The notes beneath the pieces are model-generated. The model saw nothing but the letters and a program-made list of their open reading frames with translations. It searched no databases and had not been told where the DNA came from. DNA of 64,000 nt, from NCBI GenBank assembly GCA_030267565.1, contig BRXU01000043.1:62001-126000 (forward strand), given 5' to 3'. Source of the DNA: Pleodorina starrii (lineage: Eukaryota; Chlorophyta; Chlorophyceae; Chlamydomonadales; Volvocaceae). Made by a program: the position numbers and the translations under genes. This document shows positions 24,859-38,900 of this stretch, in pieces (the first letter of the stretch is position 1; every line of letters starts with the position of its first letter).

Positions 24859-26953
24859 AGCACGGCGTGTGGCCGTACATGAAGTTATGGCACGAAACTC
24901 CCCTGGCGCGAAGTGGGGCTGGCTGGGCAGGCTACGGCATCTCATGCCCTGCTTCGTCCGACAGCCCGCGGTCCGGCCACGATGGATGACAGAGCGCGCG
25001 AGGCGTGACCAACGCCGGGCGTCGTACGCAGGGTGGTGTGGTGCTCAGATAGGAACGCACGGAGCCACTGCCGTCTGAGCTTTGATGATGGTGATGAGGA
25101 GATGGGAGCAGAGCCGGAGAACGGAAGAGTCAGAACTCGCACGGCAGGGTCTCGCCCTCGCCCTCCCGGAGGTAGTTCCATGTCCGCGTGCCCCGACCGC
25201 TGTGACGACAGCGGGGGGTAGTACTTGAGGGAAAACAGCGCAGCGAAGGGACGGAGGCGACGACAGCGAGCGGAGCCAGAGCCCAGCAATGCCTACCACT
25301 TGTGGCGTTGTGGGAGTACACGCTGGCAACCAGGGACCGGGACCGGGACACGTCACTGCGCTGCTTCTTGAGAACAACCAGCATCGCAGCATGTCGCCGC
25401 AGCACAGCGGAGGACAGTACGGCAGGCAGGCCGGAAGGGCGCTGCGTGACCGCACATGCATGATCGATGCCCTGCCGATCGATGCCTTGATGTCGATGAA
25501 CACCGCCTCCATTGAAGGCCGCCAATGTCATCTCATATTTGTGTCAGGTGTGCGGAAGTTTGGGACGTCGGGGGACGGCAGCATTGCCTATTAAAAGGCG
25601 AGTTGCCCCGCTGCGCGGTCTCCACGAAAGAGTTCCGCCGCAGGCCACCGTGGGCGCTGAGTCGCGCGCAATGGCGTGAGGGCGTGTGGGCGGCGACACA
25701 GCGAAGGGTGGAAGGAGTGAAGAGATGGGGCCCAATGCGGAGAAGGTGGGTAATACAAATACGGAGAATGGGGAGGGAAGGAACGGAGGGCGCCCATGCG
25801 TTGGAAGCCCCATTACCAGCCAACCCGCCTGGAGCGTGTTGCATGTCGTGCCACCACACGGATGCACATACCGGTATTGCTACCAGGCCGTAGCCACGCA
25901 GGGCATGCAGCAGCGACGCAATCGGCGCGCAGCAGCAACTCAACCGGCGACGGTGTGCGGTGAGTGGCCCGGCGGTCTGATAAGACCATAAGACCACGAG
26001 TGAATTCGCCTTTCGAGCGGTAACCAGCGGTGCAGCCCTGCCGCCGTGGGGCCGGCCTTTGCGGACTGGCCAGGAGCGGGCTGGCGAAACCCTTGGGGCT
26101 GGGGAGGACCGTTGAGCTAGCCTCGGGCGCGCACTGCTCTCGCCTGCCGCGATGCTCTCGCCCGCAAGCTGCAATCCCCGGAGAGGCGCTTGCCGAGGCG
26201 CCTGAATCTGGGGCACGTCGGCCGGTGGCACCATGGGCTGGGGGGGGGGCTCGGGATCACCCGGGCACGTTCACGTAAGGGGCCAGGCTGGCTGGGCGGC
26301 GGCGCGTCGACTGTAGCGCCTGAACCCACCCGACAGAAAGCTCCCGCAAATTCAGCAGTGGCGTGAGCTCTGCTTGGATAGCCAGGCTAACAGGGTAATG
26401 GTGCCATTGGCGTCGAGTTGGCTCTCTTGCACGGCCGCCGACGCTGTGGGAGCAGCACGAGAGGAGAGGGGCCAAACGGCACGGGTTGCCACTGCAGTGT
26501 CGCGGCCCCCCTCCCCAGCAGCTGGCGCAGTGAGCCTACCAGAGTCGGCGTGTGCGAGAACGCAATGATATGCGGGTGGTGGGGGCTGGCTGGCTTGCAT
26601 CGTGTTCGGCCGATTGACTGCGACAGTGGCCGGTCTGGGCCGCTAGGTTAGCATCGTTGTGCAGCTGAGCATGTGTCTGCAATGGGTGGGAAGTTCATGT
26701 TGAGCGGAGCAATAGGGGACGCTCTGCCAAAACTGAGACCTTCACGTACACGCTGTACGGCACCGGGCGGCGGTAACTTTTTCGAGCGGCCACTGGCTGA
26801 ATGGTATTCTGGAGTGCCGCGCTGGCACCTGGGCTTTGCTTGACAAAAGCGGTCATTCACTTTTATTTGTATTGTTGAGTTTACAGTTCGCTGTAGGTAG
26901 TCGCAGATCCTTCGCCGCATTTGAATAGTAAGGCTCGGTGGCCCGCGCTAGCA

Positions 26954-29900
26954 ATGGACCCGGCCGCTGCTGTCGCAGCGATAGCTGCAAACCCCGCCAA
27001 TTTCGCTGAGCTAGTTGCTCAGCTTCAGGACGCTGACAACGAGCGTCGCAAGGCGGCCGAGACCATATTCGATGCCTTGAAGGAACAGCCGGACCTGTGT
27101 ATAACCTGCTTAGTTCAGACGCTACGGACGTGCACAGCTGTGGAGGCTCGGCTGTTCTGCGGCGTGATGATACGCAAGGCAAGTTCCTCTCGTCGGTTTA
27201 CTGGCGGCAGCCTAGTGCAACTTTAAAACCTCGATTTTTACAACATAATTAGATGATCTGGGGCAGTGCCGACTAAAGTTGTTGGCGCTCGTGCCGCAGG
27301 TCATTTATTACCGGTCAGACCAGGACCTCAAGTCCCCGGTGCTCTGGGACAAATGCAGCCCGCACGTTCAGGTACACGGACAAATTAACGGGATCATACT
27401 GGGTTTAGGCTTCTTGAAACGCTCCCTGGGAGAAGTGGCGGCTCCGTCGCTGCTTACCGCCTCCGGCGTTTGCATACACAGTGTTTTGATATCGTTACGG
27501 GAAAAACACAACAACATTTTCGCAACGAAACTTGTATGTCGTTGACCCCCACCAACCGTTGGGAGTCGATGCGGGGCTGCCCGTGGTTGTCGGTAGGGAC
27601 GTGGTGTGTGGGCGCTATGCGAACGTATGCATCGTACACGGCTGCTTCCACTGGGCTGTCGGGCACGTGCGTCAGAGGCGGCGGCCAGGTTGGGGGACGA
27701 CACGTTTCCCGCCAACGGTGCGCGCTGCCCTGTTCATGCTTGGCAGCAAGAGCATCGTATGGATATGGGAAACCCGTGAAAACCCACTCCTCACATGCTC
27801 ACCGTGGCAAATGGCTATCCACTCGCGGCAGTTTTAGGCCACTCGCGGCAGTTTTAGGCGTGCTTACCCCTCCTCGCTCCCCACTTCTTCCCAGGCTGTC
27901 ACGAAGCAGGCGCTGCTTGAGGCGCTGGTTCAGGAGCCCGATCGCAACGTGTCCAGCAAGGTGGGTGCAAAACCGCCTTCCAAGGTGGCGTACAGGGTGC
28001 GGCTCCACATCCTGCAGGCCGCGGTTTGCTGCGGCTGTTTGCTGGCGGCACGGATAGCGCCTGGGTCACGTGGACGCGCGCCGATGTACGCACGACATGA
28101 CTTGATCGCATGCGCGCCTGTTCCTTGCCGATAGCGACTTGCCGGCGCGAAAAGACTCGCTGCCTCCTTGCATTCTTGCTGTGCCCTTTTAGGTGTGCGC
28201 GGCGGTGTCGGACCTGGCTAACCTGATTTACAGCAAGGCGGGCTGGCCCGAGATGATGCCGACGCTGCTGGGCATGATGAACAGCAACCAGCAGACGCAG
28301 GTGGGTCTGTCGCAGGCTGGGAGGGGAGGCGGACCGGGCGAACCCGGAGACAGGTCGGGTGAATTTTCACACGCATGTGATCTCACGCGCACAATGTTGC
28401 CCTCAGTTTGTGGTGGCGGGCGGGAATCCACACCCTCCTATAGTGTTTTGGCGGGACCTCCGATTTCCACGGAATCGTAACAATATAGCCATGTCCACGC
28501 TGGCAAACCAGTGGCACGGCCGTGCGGGAGTACCGTACCTGCCAGCAACGCGGCCCTGTTACATATCGCGCCGTACGGCTTCACCAGCCTCCCGCCTCCG
28601 TGGCCAACCTCCACGCTCCCACTCCGTGTCGATCTACCCACCAATGACTTATCCTCGTCGCCGTCCTGCACGCCCCCGTGTGGTATCGGTTATGGTTTCG
28701 GTATCGGGTTCAAAACAGATTTCCAACGGTCTGAGTGTGCTGGCGGACGTGGCGACCTACTTGGCGGATCACCTCAAGCCGCAGCTGCAGGTGAGACAGG
28801 GCGAGGGTGAGGGGTTCAGTCCGCTACAGCTGAATCGCAACGGGGGCGATGACACGGCTGGAGGGACGAAGGGCCCGGGGTGAGGTGGCGCAAACATTCA
28901 GTTGAGCGACATTGGGGGATGCGACCTGCAACGCTTGTCCTGGAGGTTTTGCTGGTCCCCGTGCTGGTCCCCGGGGGAGGGGTTCAATGGCCCCGTCCTT
29001 TTGAAGGGGACGTGTCTCATGCGACGGCCAGAAGCATCTACCTGGCCTGTAGGATGTTGCCTGTAGATGAATGCAGTCCTACGGGTTCCAAAGCTGCACG
29101 GCTCCTTGGCCCCTACATGGGTTGCGCTGGCGGGCCGGCTGGGCAGCCATCCCAGCGGGGCCTCCCTGCCCACCCGTCCCTCTGTTCATCTTCCGCAAGT
29201 GCCTGGTCCGTTGCCCCACACGATTTCCGCATCTCCCTCCCCCTCGTCCCTGCAGGACATTGTCAACATGCTGGTGACGTTTCTGAACTGCGGCAACAAG
29301 GACATCACCGTCGCCGCTGCGAGCGCCTCCACGTCCTTCATTGAGGTACAGACAGACCGGGAAACCGGGGCAGTTGTTCTCTCCCCAGCTCTGGATTCAG
29401 ATCTGGTTGAGGCGAGTGTAAGATCAAAGCCGCGAAGCGCAGGGCGGATGTGATTGGGGCCGCCCTGTGAGGCACCTTCGGGTTATAAAGCACAATCCTC
29501 GCCATTCCCGCTGACAGGAACAGAATCCCCTTTTTGCGCTTACCCTGTGCGACAGGCGTATGAGGATGCTCCGGCTCGGCAGGTCCTGGCTCCGCTGGTG
29601 CAGCCCATGCTGGCGGTGCTGGGCCAGCTGCTGAGCAGCGGGGACGAGGACGAGGCGCGCTCGGTGCTGGAGATGTTCATTGTGGTAGGTGGCAAACTGG
29701 CAGTGGGCCCTGGGCCGGACAGTACGGGCCCCTGTTGATCCTCCCGGGGGGGAGGCACTGGCGCTGCGTTTGCGTGGTTGTGTGTGTGTAAAACGCAGTG
29801 CCAATGTCCCGGGGGAGTGTGCGTATACCTGCGCGCATTTCCGTCTCCTTGCCGTAAGGGCGGTGGCAGTGAGCGTATTAACGCCACACGTTTCACCGTG

Positions 29901-32900
29901 CGTGTCCCCACGTTCAGACTTCCACAACAGCGCGGCCACAACAGCGTGGGGTCAATGTGTCTTCTGCCTTTGCCCAGCGCCCACCGCCAGCCTATCAAAT
30001 TGCTTGCCCTCTGGCCCCTGCATCACGGCCCAGCTGCCGAGCCGCCCCTGAGGCCCCTCCCGCTCCCGCCCCCTTCCCCGACCTGCCCACAGCTGGCCGA
30101 GACCTCGGCCCGCTTCCTGCGTCCGCACCTGATCCCGCTGGTGGACGCCATGATGCGTGTGGCCGGCGCCGGTGACAATCTGGACGCGCAGACCCGCCAG
30201 CTGGCAGTGGAGTTTTTGGTGTCGCTGTGCGAGGCTCGCGAGCAGAGCCCGGGCATGATGCGCAAGGTGCCCAATCTGGCCAGGAGCCTCTTCGAGCTGG
30301 TCATGGGGTTCCTGCTGGACATCGAGGTGGGAGGGGTGGGCAGAAGGGTTTCGGAGCTTGGTTTGTGGGTTGAGGTTAGTGGCTCGTGGGTTGAGGTGGG
30401 GGGGGGGCCAAGAGGGTATGGGAGCGCAGGCGGGCGGGAGGGGGGTGAGAGGGGTCGGGTGGGTGTTGGCGGGTTTGGGTGGGGTTGGGAAGGACGGGCG
30501 GGTAGAAGATGTGGGGGTTGAGGGGAGCGGTTGGGGAGGTAGTTGCAAGTGGCGTGGTGTGACTACGGCGGCGTCGGCGAGCGGATGCAGCAGACGGGTG
30601 GGATGGGAGTAATAAAGAAGAGACTGCAGCGACGGAGGGGTACGTGAGTGGGTTGTTTGTACGGACTTGGCTCGGGGTTACAACGGGGTGAATCGGGATT
30701 GGGAGAAGGGTTTGTTGCGGGGAGGGGCCTCAAGGGGCGGGTCTCGCGGCGCAAAGCCGCCAGTGCCGCCAGTGGGAGAAAGGGAGGGGGGGAGGATGCC
30801 AAACGCGTTCGGCTGAGCCTTCCAGCCCACCGGAAGGCACTCAACCTTGGAAAATGGGGACGGGTGCGGGGAACTACGTGTTTGGTACCGGCGGCCGTTT
30901 AAGTTGCCGGACCGCGTCCGAAGCGTGCGCACTCGCGTTGCATGAGACCGATCCGGTGTGTGTGAGACCGGTCCCCCTCCGCACTGCACTGCACTTGACC
31001 TCCTCCTCGCAGGACGACCCCGCGTGGCACTCTGCTGCCGACGACTCGAACGAGGACGCGGGCGCCGGCGAGCTGTACGACCCCGGTCAGGAGTACCTGG
31101 ACCGCCTGGCGCTGAGCCTGGGTGGCAAGGCGGTGTCGGACGCCGCTGCACCGCTGCTGGGCGCCTGGATCTCGGACGCTTCCTGGCAGAAGCGCGCGGC
31201 TGTGTTCATCTGCCTGGCGCAGATTGCCGAGGGCTGCACCAAGGTGGGGGGGGAGGTGTGCGGGGAGGGGAGGGGCGGTGAAGGGATTGTTGGGCCTGCG
31301 GGGGTTGGGTGCGGGGGACGGCGGGACCGACTGGAAGTGGGTCGGGTGATGAAGGGGCCATCCGGACCGCCTTTCGGGAGAGTGTATATGCGTGTACAAC
31401 TAGTGGCGGTGCACTATGGACAAAACGGGAGGGAGGGGGGGGTGCTGTCAAGCGTGGTTCTCTGCGCTCGTTGTAGGGATGTATGACAATGGGCTTGAGG
31501 GCCATGAAAGCCCATGGGATCGGGTTGGAAGGAGTTGGTTTTGCTTGGGAGGGGCGGCCGGTGATGGGCGACCGGCTTATCGGTCGATGGCCGACTCGGC
31601 GGATGTTTTGGTGCGAGTAGCCAGCCAGGTCAGCTGCCTGGTGCACCCTGGAGTACCCGGGAACGGCATCCGTCCGCAGACCCGCCCCCATGGCGCCTTG
31701 TCTTCTTACATATAAATACCGTTTTCCGGTCCGAGCCAGCCCCGCGCCATGCCCACACACTTTCGTAACCTTTGCGGCTGCTCTTCTTTGCATTATACCA
31801 TGGCGGACCATGGCGGACCATGACTGCTCTATGTCGTTTCCAACTTTGCTGTCAACCGCCCTCTTCTGCTTCGCCCGGCTCTGCAGATCATGTCTTCTGC
31901 CGCGTATCTGGATCAGCTGGCCCGCATGTGTGTGGTGGGGCTCGGGGACACCGACCCGCACGTGCGGTGGGCGGCGTGCCAGGCGCTGGGTCAGATGTGC
32001 ACCGACCTGGGACCGGACCTGCAGGTGGGTGAATGTGCATTGGGGCCGTGCGTATGGGTGGCTGCCTCGTTGGGGTGGAGAACGAAACGAAACCCTGAGA
32101 GGGATCGAGGCGTGTGTGTGTTGTGGCGTATCCACGGATTTGCCGGGGTGTGTGTTGGCGGTGGAGTTCGGGGTGAAGGGGATGGAGAGGATACTCACTG
32201 AGTTGTCAATTGGAGGTGAAGCAGAAGGGATAGGGGGGTATAGAAGACGGTCCAAAGAAGCGGGAAAGGGGAACAAGACAGTAGGATGAGAGAGGATGGG
32301 AGCCGGTGGTCAGGGGACCCATTTTGCCGAGATCCGGTAATGGGGATTCGGCCCCGCGCCGTTTGAGAGCGGCGTCCGAAGGGGCAAGGTACGATGGGTT
32401 GGGTATCGGGGACGTGACGCGACGTGCGGGCGACCACATGTGGTCGAGAGCCTAAAGAGGATCATCACCATTTCAAGGAGGGGATCGCGATGACACGAAG
32501 TACATGGCACTTTGTTCTACCTGTATGTTCCCGCGCACATCCCCATGCCCTTGTCGCGGCTGTGCCCCACACCAGGCCAAGCACCACGCCAGCATCCTTC
32601 CGGCGCTCATGCGGATCATGGAGGACTTCAGCAGCCCGCGCGTGCAGGCAGGTTGGGTGGCTGGGCGGGTGTGGGTGGATGTGGATTGGTGGGTGGGTAG
32701 GAGCTGCGCTGCCGGTCAGGAGGTGTGTGCGCTTGCGATCGTCCGCACAGCCCGGCTTGGAAGGACACGGGGTCGGGACGTGGTTTTGGCAAGGCGGAAA
32801 TGACGAGCTTCATGTGATGTGCCCGCTTCCAACGTGGACGCGCGTTGTCTCACCATGCTCTCCGCCAGGTCTGCACCCAGGCCCTTCCGCATGTGGCGCG

Positions 32901-35900
32901 GTTCTGTTCAAACCAACATTGGACACATACCCCTTCGGAGGGTCTAGAGCCCGCTGTAACCGTTGATACTGCTGCTGCAACAACCCTAACCCGCCCTTAA
33001 CCGCCCTAAGCCGCGCCGCCCAACCCCACCCCATATCCCACACCTCGCAACCCCACGCAGGCCCACGCGTGCGCTGCCATTGTGAACTTCAGCGAGGGCG
33101 TCGAGAGCGACGTTCTGCCGCCCTACCTGGACACTCTGATCCTGAAGCTGCTCAATCTGCTGCAGAACGGCGCCAGGCTGGTGCAGGAGGGCGCGCTCAC
33201 GGCGCTGGCCTCGGTCGCGGACAGCAGCCAGGTAAGTCTGCTCCTGCTGCTGCGGAGCTGCGGGCGGGGGTGTAGCTTGCATGCGTTGCGTCGGGCACAT
33301 GGGCCATTTGTTTGCTGGGAGCGGGTAAGGGGGAACGGAGCTGACATGCAAGGGAGGACCGGTACTGGAAGAGGAGAAGGGAGGTGGATGAGGGCGGTTC
33401 GAGGGCGTGGTGGACGGAGGAGTTGGCGAGGACTACGCTGTGGGGTTGTTCGCGGCTATGGGGCTGGCGGACGGGGCCACCTCATAAATCCACAGTCGCC
33501 CCCGTAGGTAACAGCCCGCCGCACTCGCCCGCAGGAGCGCCCGGTCCTGATGCCCTACCCGGCCTCCCTACACCCTCTCCCCCGCCGCACTCGCGCCACC
33601 TCGTGACACCCTCCTGCCCTGCACCCAGTCGTTTCACGAGCCCCGTTGATCCCCACGATGAGTGACCTACCTTGGCCTCATTGCCGATCTCGGCGTCAGC
33701 AGCCCGGCGTTCTGCTGGCTTGGTCGCCTGATCTCCATCCCAGTTCCGGTTCTTACAGCTTTCTCCCTCTCCCCTCGATCCCTGCCACCTGCCTCCCTTG
33801 TGTAGGAGCTGTTCAACAAGTACTATGACACGGTGATGCCGCTGCTGATGCACATCCTCACCACCGCCAACGCAAAGGAGCACCGCCTGATGCGCGCCAA
33901 GGCGCTCGAGTGCATCAGCCTGGTGGGCATGGCGGTGGGGAAGGACAAGTTCCGAGCCGACGCGCGCAACGTGCTGGGCTACATGCAGACCGTGCAGGCG
34001 GGCGGCATCGACCCGGACGACCCGCTGTCGTCCTACATGCTGCAGGTGCGTTCGTACGTCCGCGGGTTGTGTGTGTGCGGGGGGGGTGGTAGTGTATGGG
34101 GGTGGGGTCACCGGAAGCGAGCGAACTGGAACGCAGCGGAGCGATGATCGAACAGCCGGAGCCATGAGCAGCGCGTGAAGGTGCTCATTGCTGCTGCCTG
34201 CCTGGCGGCACAAGACTGGGCGGCAACTGTCGTAGCGATCGTTCTGGACTTTTGATGCGCGTCTGCGGCTCCCTGCCCTGGCACAGCGTCAGGACCAAGC
34301 GTGGTGTAGTGCCCCGCCCCTTGTATTTCCTTGATCTGGATTCTGTCCTAACGGCCGGCTCCTGCCTGCGGTTGTTCACTGGCTTTATCCCCCCCTACAC
34401 ACGTGTATCTACTGTTCATGACTCCGGCCTCTCGGTGGGAAACCATCCCCCGCGCCTGCGCCCGCACGCAGGCGGGCGCCCGGTTGTGCAAGTGCCTGGG
34501 TTCGGAGTTCATCGAGTACCTGCCGCTGGTGCTGCCCTCGCTGCTCGCGTCGGCGTCCGCGGACCCGGATGTGCAGGTGGGCTGGCCGGGATGGAAACAA
34601 GGGGTTGCTGTATATCGTTTCTGGGTTTGAGAATCGGATCTCGTGGGGTTGAGAGTCGGTCGAGTGTTGCGCAATCGGGGCGCGTTTTCACTGCGCGCGC
34701 TGAGACTGCCTATGCAGCTATGCTGCTTGCACGCTTTGGTAAACCTTCTCTGTTTGGGAATTTCTTGCACTGTTGCCACTGTCTTAACTCGTTGCGCGTC
34801 CCTTGACTAAACCAGGTGGTGGACGAGGACGAGGTGAATGCGGAGGACCTGCCCGATGACATGGAGGCCATTGCCATGGGGGACAAGTGCCTCATGTACC
34901 GCTCGAGCATCCTGGAGGTGCGGTGGGCGGCGGGTGCGACCAACAGAGCCCGGAAGGCGGAAGCCGGCCTGAAGATGGGGAAAGGGAGCGGTCTGGCTTG
35001 CAGTGCGCTGCTGTTGCGGGTGGCTGGATGCGGCGTTCTGAGGCAGCCGCTCGCCCGCACGCCTCCCGTTGGTGCCCGAATTCTCCCTCCGCGTGTCCGT
35101 CCCGCGGGCCTCCAGTCGGTTCATTCCTCATCACCTTGCAGCCATCACCTTCAGTTTCAGTTCCTCCGGTGATGACCCCTTCTTCGTTCCTTCCCGCACC
35201 CTCCTCCACCCGCAGGAGAAGGCCACCGCTGTCAACATGCTGAGCTGCTACGCGGAGGAGCTCAAGGAGGGCTTCTGGGCCTACGTGGCGCCGGTGAGTG
35301 CGGCAGATGCGGGAGATCGATCCAGCCCACCGTGCGGGCCCCTTCCATGCAGGCCCTGTGGGCACCAGCCCAAAGTCCGGTGCTGCGCTCCGGGCACCGG
35401 GTCGCCTGGCATGATTCCCCTCCGCTCCCCTCCACTTCCATGTCGCTACCCCCGATTCAGGTTCTGAAGCTGGTGCTGAATGGTGTGGAGGGTCAGTCGC
35501 CGCTGATCAAGTTTTACCTCAACGAGGAGGTGAGCCCATGGGTTCCAAGACGTGACCGGGGGCTGGGTGCCGCTGAGTGACCCATGGGTCGCTGGGAAGG
35601 GTAGGCCGGCCTGCCTGGGCTTTGACCGCTGCGTAATAGTTGCCGTAGGGTGAACGTTCTCGTGCTGCTTGAAACGGCCTGTCGATTGAGGCTTCTTGCA
35701 CGCCCGTTACGATGGAGATGTGGTGTAACCGCCGGGATCCCCCTCCCCCGTTCCTATGTCTTTTAACACTCGTTGGGTCACGCGCTTGCCGCCACTTGCC
35801 ATTCTCCAGATCCGGCGCTCCGCGGCCGCGTTGCTGCCCAGCCTGCTGCGCTGCTGCATCACCGCCGCCGAGCGCGGCGTCCCCGGTGCCACCCCCGCCG

Positions 35901-38900
35901 CCGTGGCTGAGTTTCTGCGGGCAGCTTGGACACCGCTGCTGGAGGCGCTGCGGAAGGTGGGTGGGGACTGGAGTGGAAGGGTTGCAGGTTTTGAGAGCTG
36001 CGGGGCGGGTATTTAGACATTCTGTACTGCCTGAAGCACCGGTAATGTTGGAGGGCGCGGACGCAATGGGTCAGCGCTGTTTTGCCCTACCGGGGCATCA
36101 CCTGTACCCCATCTGCCTTCGCGCACTCGGCCCGCGCCTTTTGACACCAATTTACGAAATCCGGCCCCACAGGAGCCCGAGGGCGACATCCAGGCGGTGC
36201 AGCTGGACTCGATAGCGGAGATTGTGGAGATGGTGAGCGGCTTATCTTTTAATTTGTCTTGGGGGATGGATGGCCTGGGTTAGGATCGTCGGGCGCGCGG
36301 GCGCGCCCAATGACGGGATCGCCAAAATGTGGCGGATCGCGCGCGAGGGCCCATATTGGCGCCCGCTCTGTCATGGCTCAGGCCCCCTTGTTTGGTGAAG
36401 CCTTCGTGTTGATTTGGGCACGGCAGCTGGACACGTTTCCCAATAATCTGCCCACCTGCTTCCCTCCGCCTCCGAACCCCCTGTTGGTGCCGACTCCAGG
36501 TGGACAAGTCGCTCCTTACCGGCGACGCCATTGCCGCCGCCTTCAAAGTCTTCGACATCGTTCTCGAAAAGGTGCGGCAGCGTGTCATCGCGCATGATAT
36601 GGACCACACGTGTGCGCGTTCATGAGTGTCTGTCGTTGGCGGCAGTTGGGAAACCGCTCCTTGGTAATCATTCTCATTCGACGACTCTTTAGTTTTTCTC
36701 TCATCGTTTAATGTCGCCCTTCATCTCTGTTCCTGCCTGTCCGCCTGCGTGCCCTCCCGCTCGCAGGCCGACAAGCGTCGTGCCGACCGCGCCTCTCGCC
36801 GCACCACGGAGGACTTCGACGCGGAGGAGGCGGAGGCCATTGAGGCGGAGAACGAGCTGGAGGAGGAGCTGTTTGACCAGGTACGGCAGGGTGTACGGCT
36901 TCCTCACACCCCTTCCGCCCACCCCCCGGTCCCTCTTGGGTGCTTGACCATTCTGCACCATCGTCCGATAACCGGGGTTTCATACTGGTTACTGTTGTCA
37001 TCGTTGGATTGCGCACCACTCCTTTGCTTTCGCCCCTCTAATCCGGCCGGCGGACTCGCATTAATCACCAGCATAAAATCATTTGGCCCACTCCGCAGGT
37101 TGCCACCGCCGTGGGCGCTTTCTTGAAGAAGTTTGGTGACGACGTGTTGCCGCTGGTCGAGTCGCTGCTCATGACGAGATACGGGGCCATGCTGACGGTG
37201 AGCAGGAAGAGGGGGCTGGGGGCGGGTGGGAGCGGGCCGCACCGCAGGTGCTGCTGCTGCGGCTGTCGCTTGTCTCTCTGGGTGCGGATGGAGGTCGGAG
37301 CCCGCAAGCGCCCTACCTGCGTCCAGCGTGACCTGCGCCTAGCTGCCTACACCTCCCTCTCGTGGACGTCTGCGTTATCTCATGTTGCTGCAAGCAGTAC
37401 CAATGGCACATCGCACTGGAGGTAATTCGTCCCAAACAGTACGAATTTCGCACTTCACTCGGACAACACCGCCTTTCCCCCTCCCTAAGTTCGGGGTCTG
37501 CTCGCTAAAGCCATGTCCGTACTCCTGGTGCGGTATCTTCTTTATTTTCGCTCTTCCCCCTCGTCCTTCAGGACAAGAGCCGCAGCGCGGAGGAGCGGCG
37601 CATCGCGATCTGCCTGGTGGATGACCTGCTGGAGAACTCGCCGGCGGGCATGGTCAAGCACTTCAACAACGTGCTGCCCATTCTGCTGGAGGCCACGCGC
37701 GCGGAACACGCCGACCTGCGCCAGTGCGCAGTCTACGGACTGGGCGTCATGGCGGCCAAGGCGCCGGCCGAGGCCTTCCGGCCACACGCGGCGTCTGTGG
37801 CGGAGATCATGGCCGGCATCATCCGCCACCCGGACGCCAAGTGAGTTGGTGGCGGTGCCGCGCGGGCGGGCGGGCGGGCGGGCGTGTTTTCACGCGCGCA
37901 TGCGTTTGCGCCCGGGAGGGGCCCTTAAGGTTTACCCTGCCCTTTTTCTGAGCGTGCTCGGAAACCTGCACGCGCACGGCCGCAGTGGAGGGAAAGGGCG
38001 GGGCGACGACCCCGGGACGGTGATTTCTTGGAGGCTGCTGCCGGCGTGTTCTTGTTGCTTCGACTGCTTTCGGCCGATAGACAGGCCACCCACTAGGCCG
38101 CCGCCCGGCTCGCCCTTTCTAGCTCGTCTCACGCTGTTGGCCGGTCACATAACATGCACGTGTAAGGAAGTTGTTAACTTTTGCAAGGGGCCCAGAAGCC
38201 TACCACGGTTGTATGCCCTGCCTTCCGCAGACAGTCCCCTTCCGTTGAATGCCCCGCCTCGTTTCGGGTGTAATTTCAGGAACGAGGACAACGACATGGC
38301 CACGGACAATGCGGTGGCGGCGCTGGGCCGGGTGCTGGCCCACCACGCGGAGGCGCTGGGGCCGGACGGCGGCGCGGCGGCGGCCACTCTGTGGTTGCAG
38401 TCCTTGCCGCTCAAGGTGGATGCGGTGGAGGCGACGGTGAGTCGGAGTGGGGAAGGAGGGCGGAGGTCTTCGGTGACCGGCGCACTGTTTTCGGCCCATC
38501 TGCGGGGCCGAACAGCATGTGTTTGGTCGGGGCGCACCTTCACTGCCAATTACGCTGTACCCTCCAACATCGTTAGTGCTGATACGGTACCCACGTGTAC
38601 AAAGTGGATCTGGGCATGTGACAGCAGCGCGCGTTGCACGGCAAGGGGCTAAACCAGTTGTCTGATTTGCGCCCTGGCCTCGTCTGCCTCAGGCGATGCA
38701 CGAGCAGCTTGTCAACATGTGCGAAGCACAGGATCCACGGATCCTGCCGCACGCTGCCAAGGTTGCGTCGGTGTTAGCCGAGGTGCTGGGCGGAGGGAAA
38801 ACATTTGTCGCGGGCCCTGTGGGGCTGCGGATGGCGCAGCTGCTGCACCGATTGCAAGGCGCGGTGCCCGGTAGGTGGGGAACTGGGGACCGAGGGGCCT

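Larger units (their letters stand above)
23030..26953. other. Gene-poor region between divergent genes
   Basis: About 3.9 kb between the SCP-2 gene start and the importin-5 start. It holds an inverted-repeat element (about 23967-24470) and a short tandem duplication (24809-24858). Open frames such as 25533-26234 on the minus strand show no recognisable domain. The promoters of both flanking genes should lie at its ends. Confidence 0.55.

Noticed and set aside
25533..26234. 233-codon minus-strand open frame
   Set aside because: No recognisable motif and heavily overlapped by other open frames of similar length.
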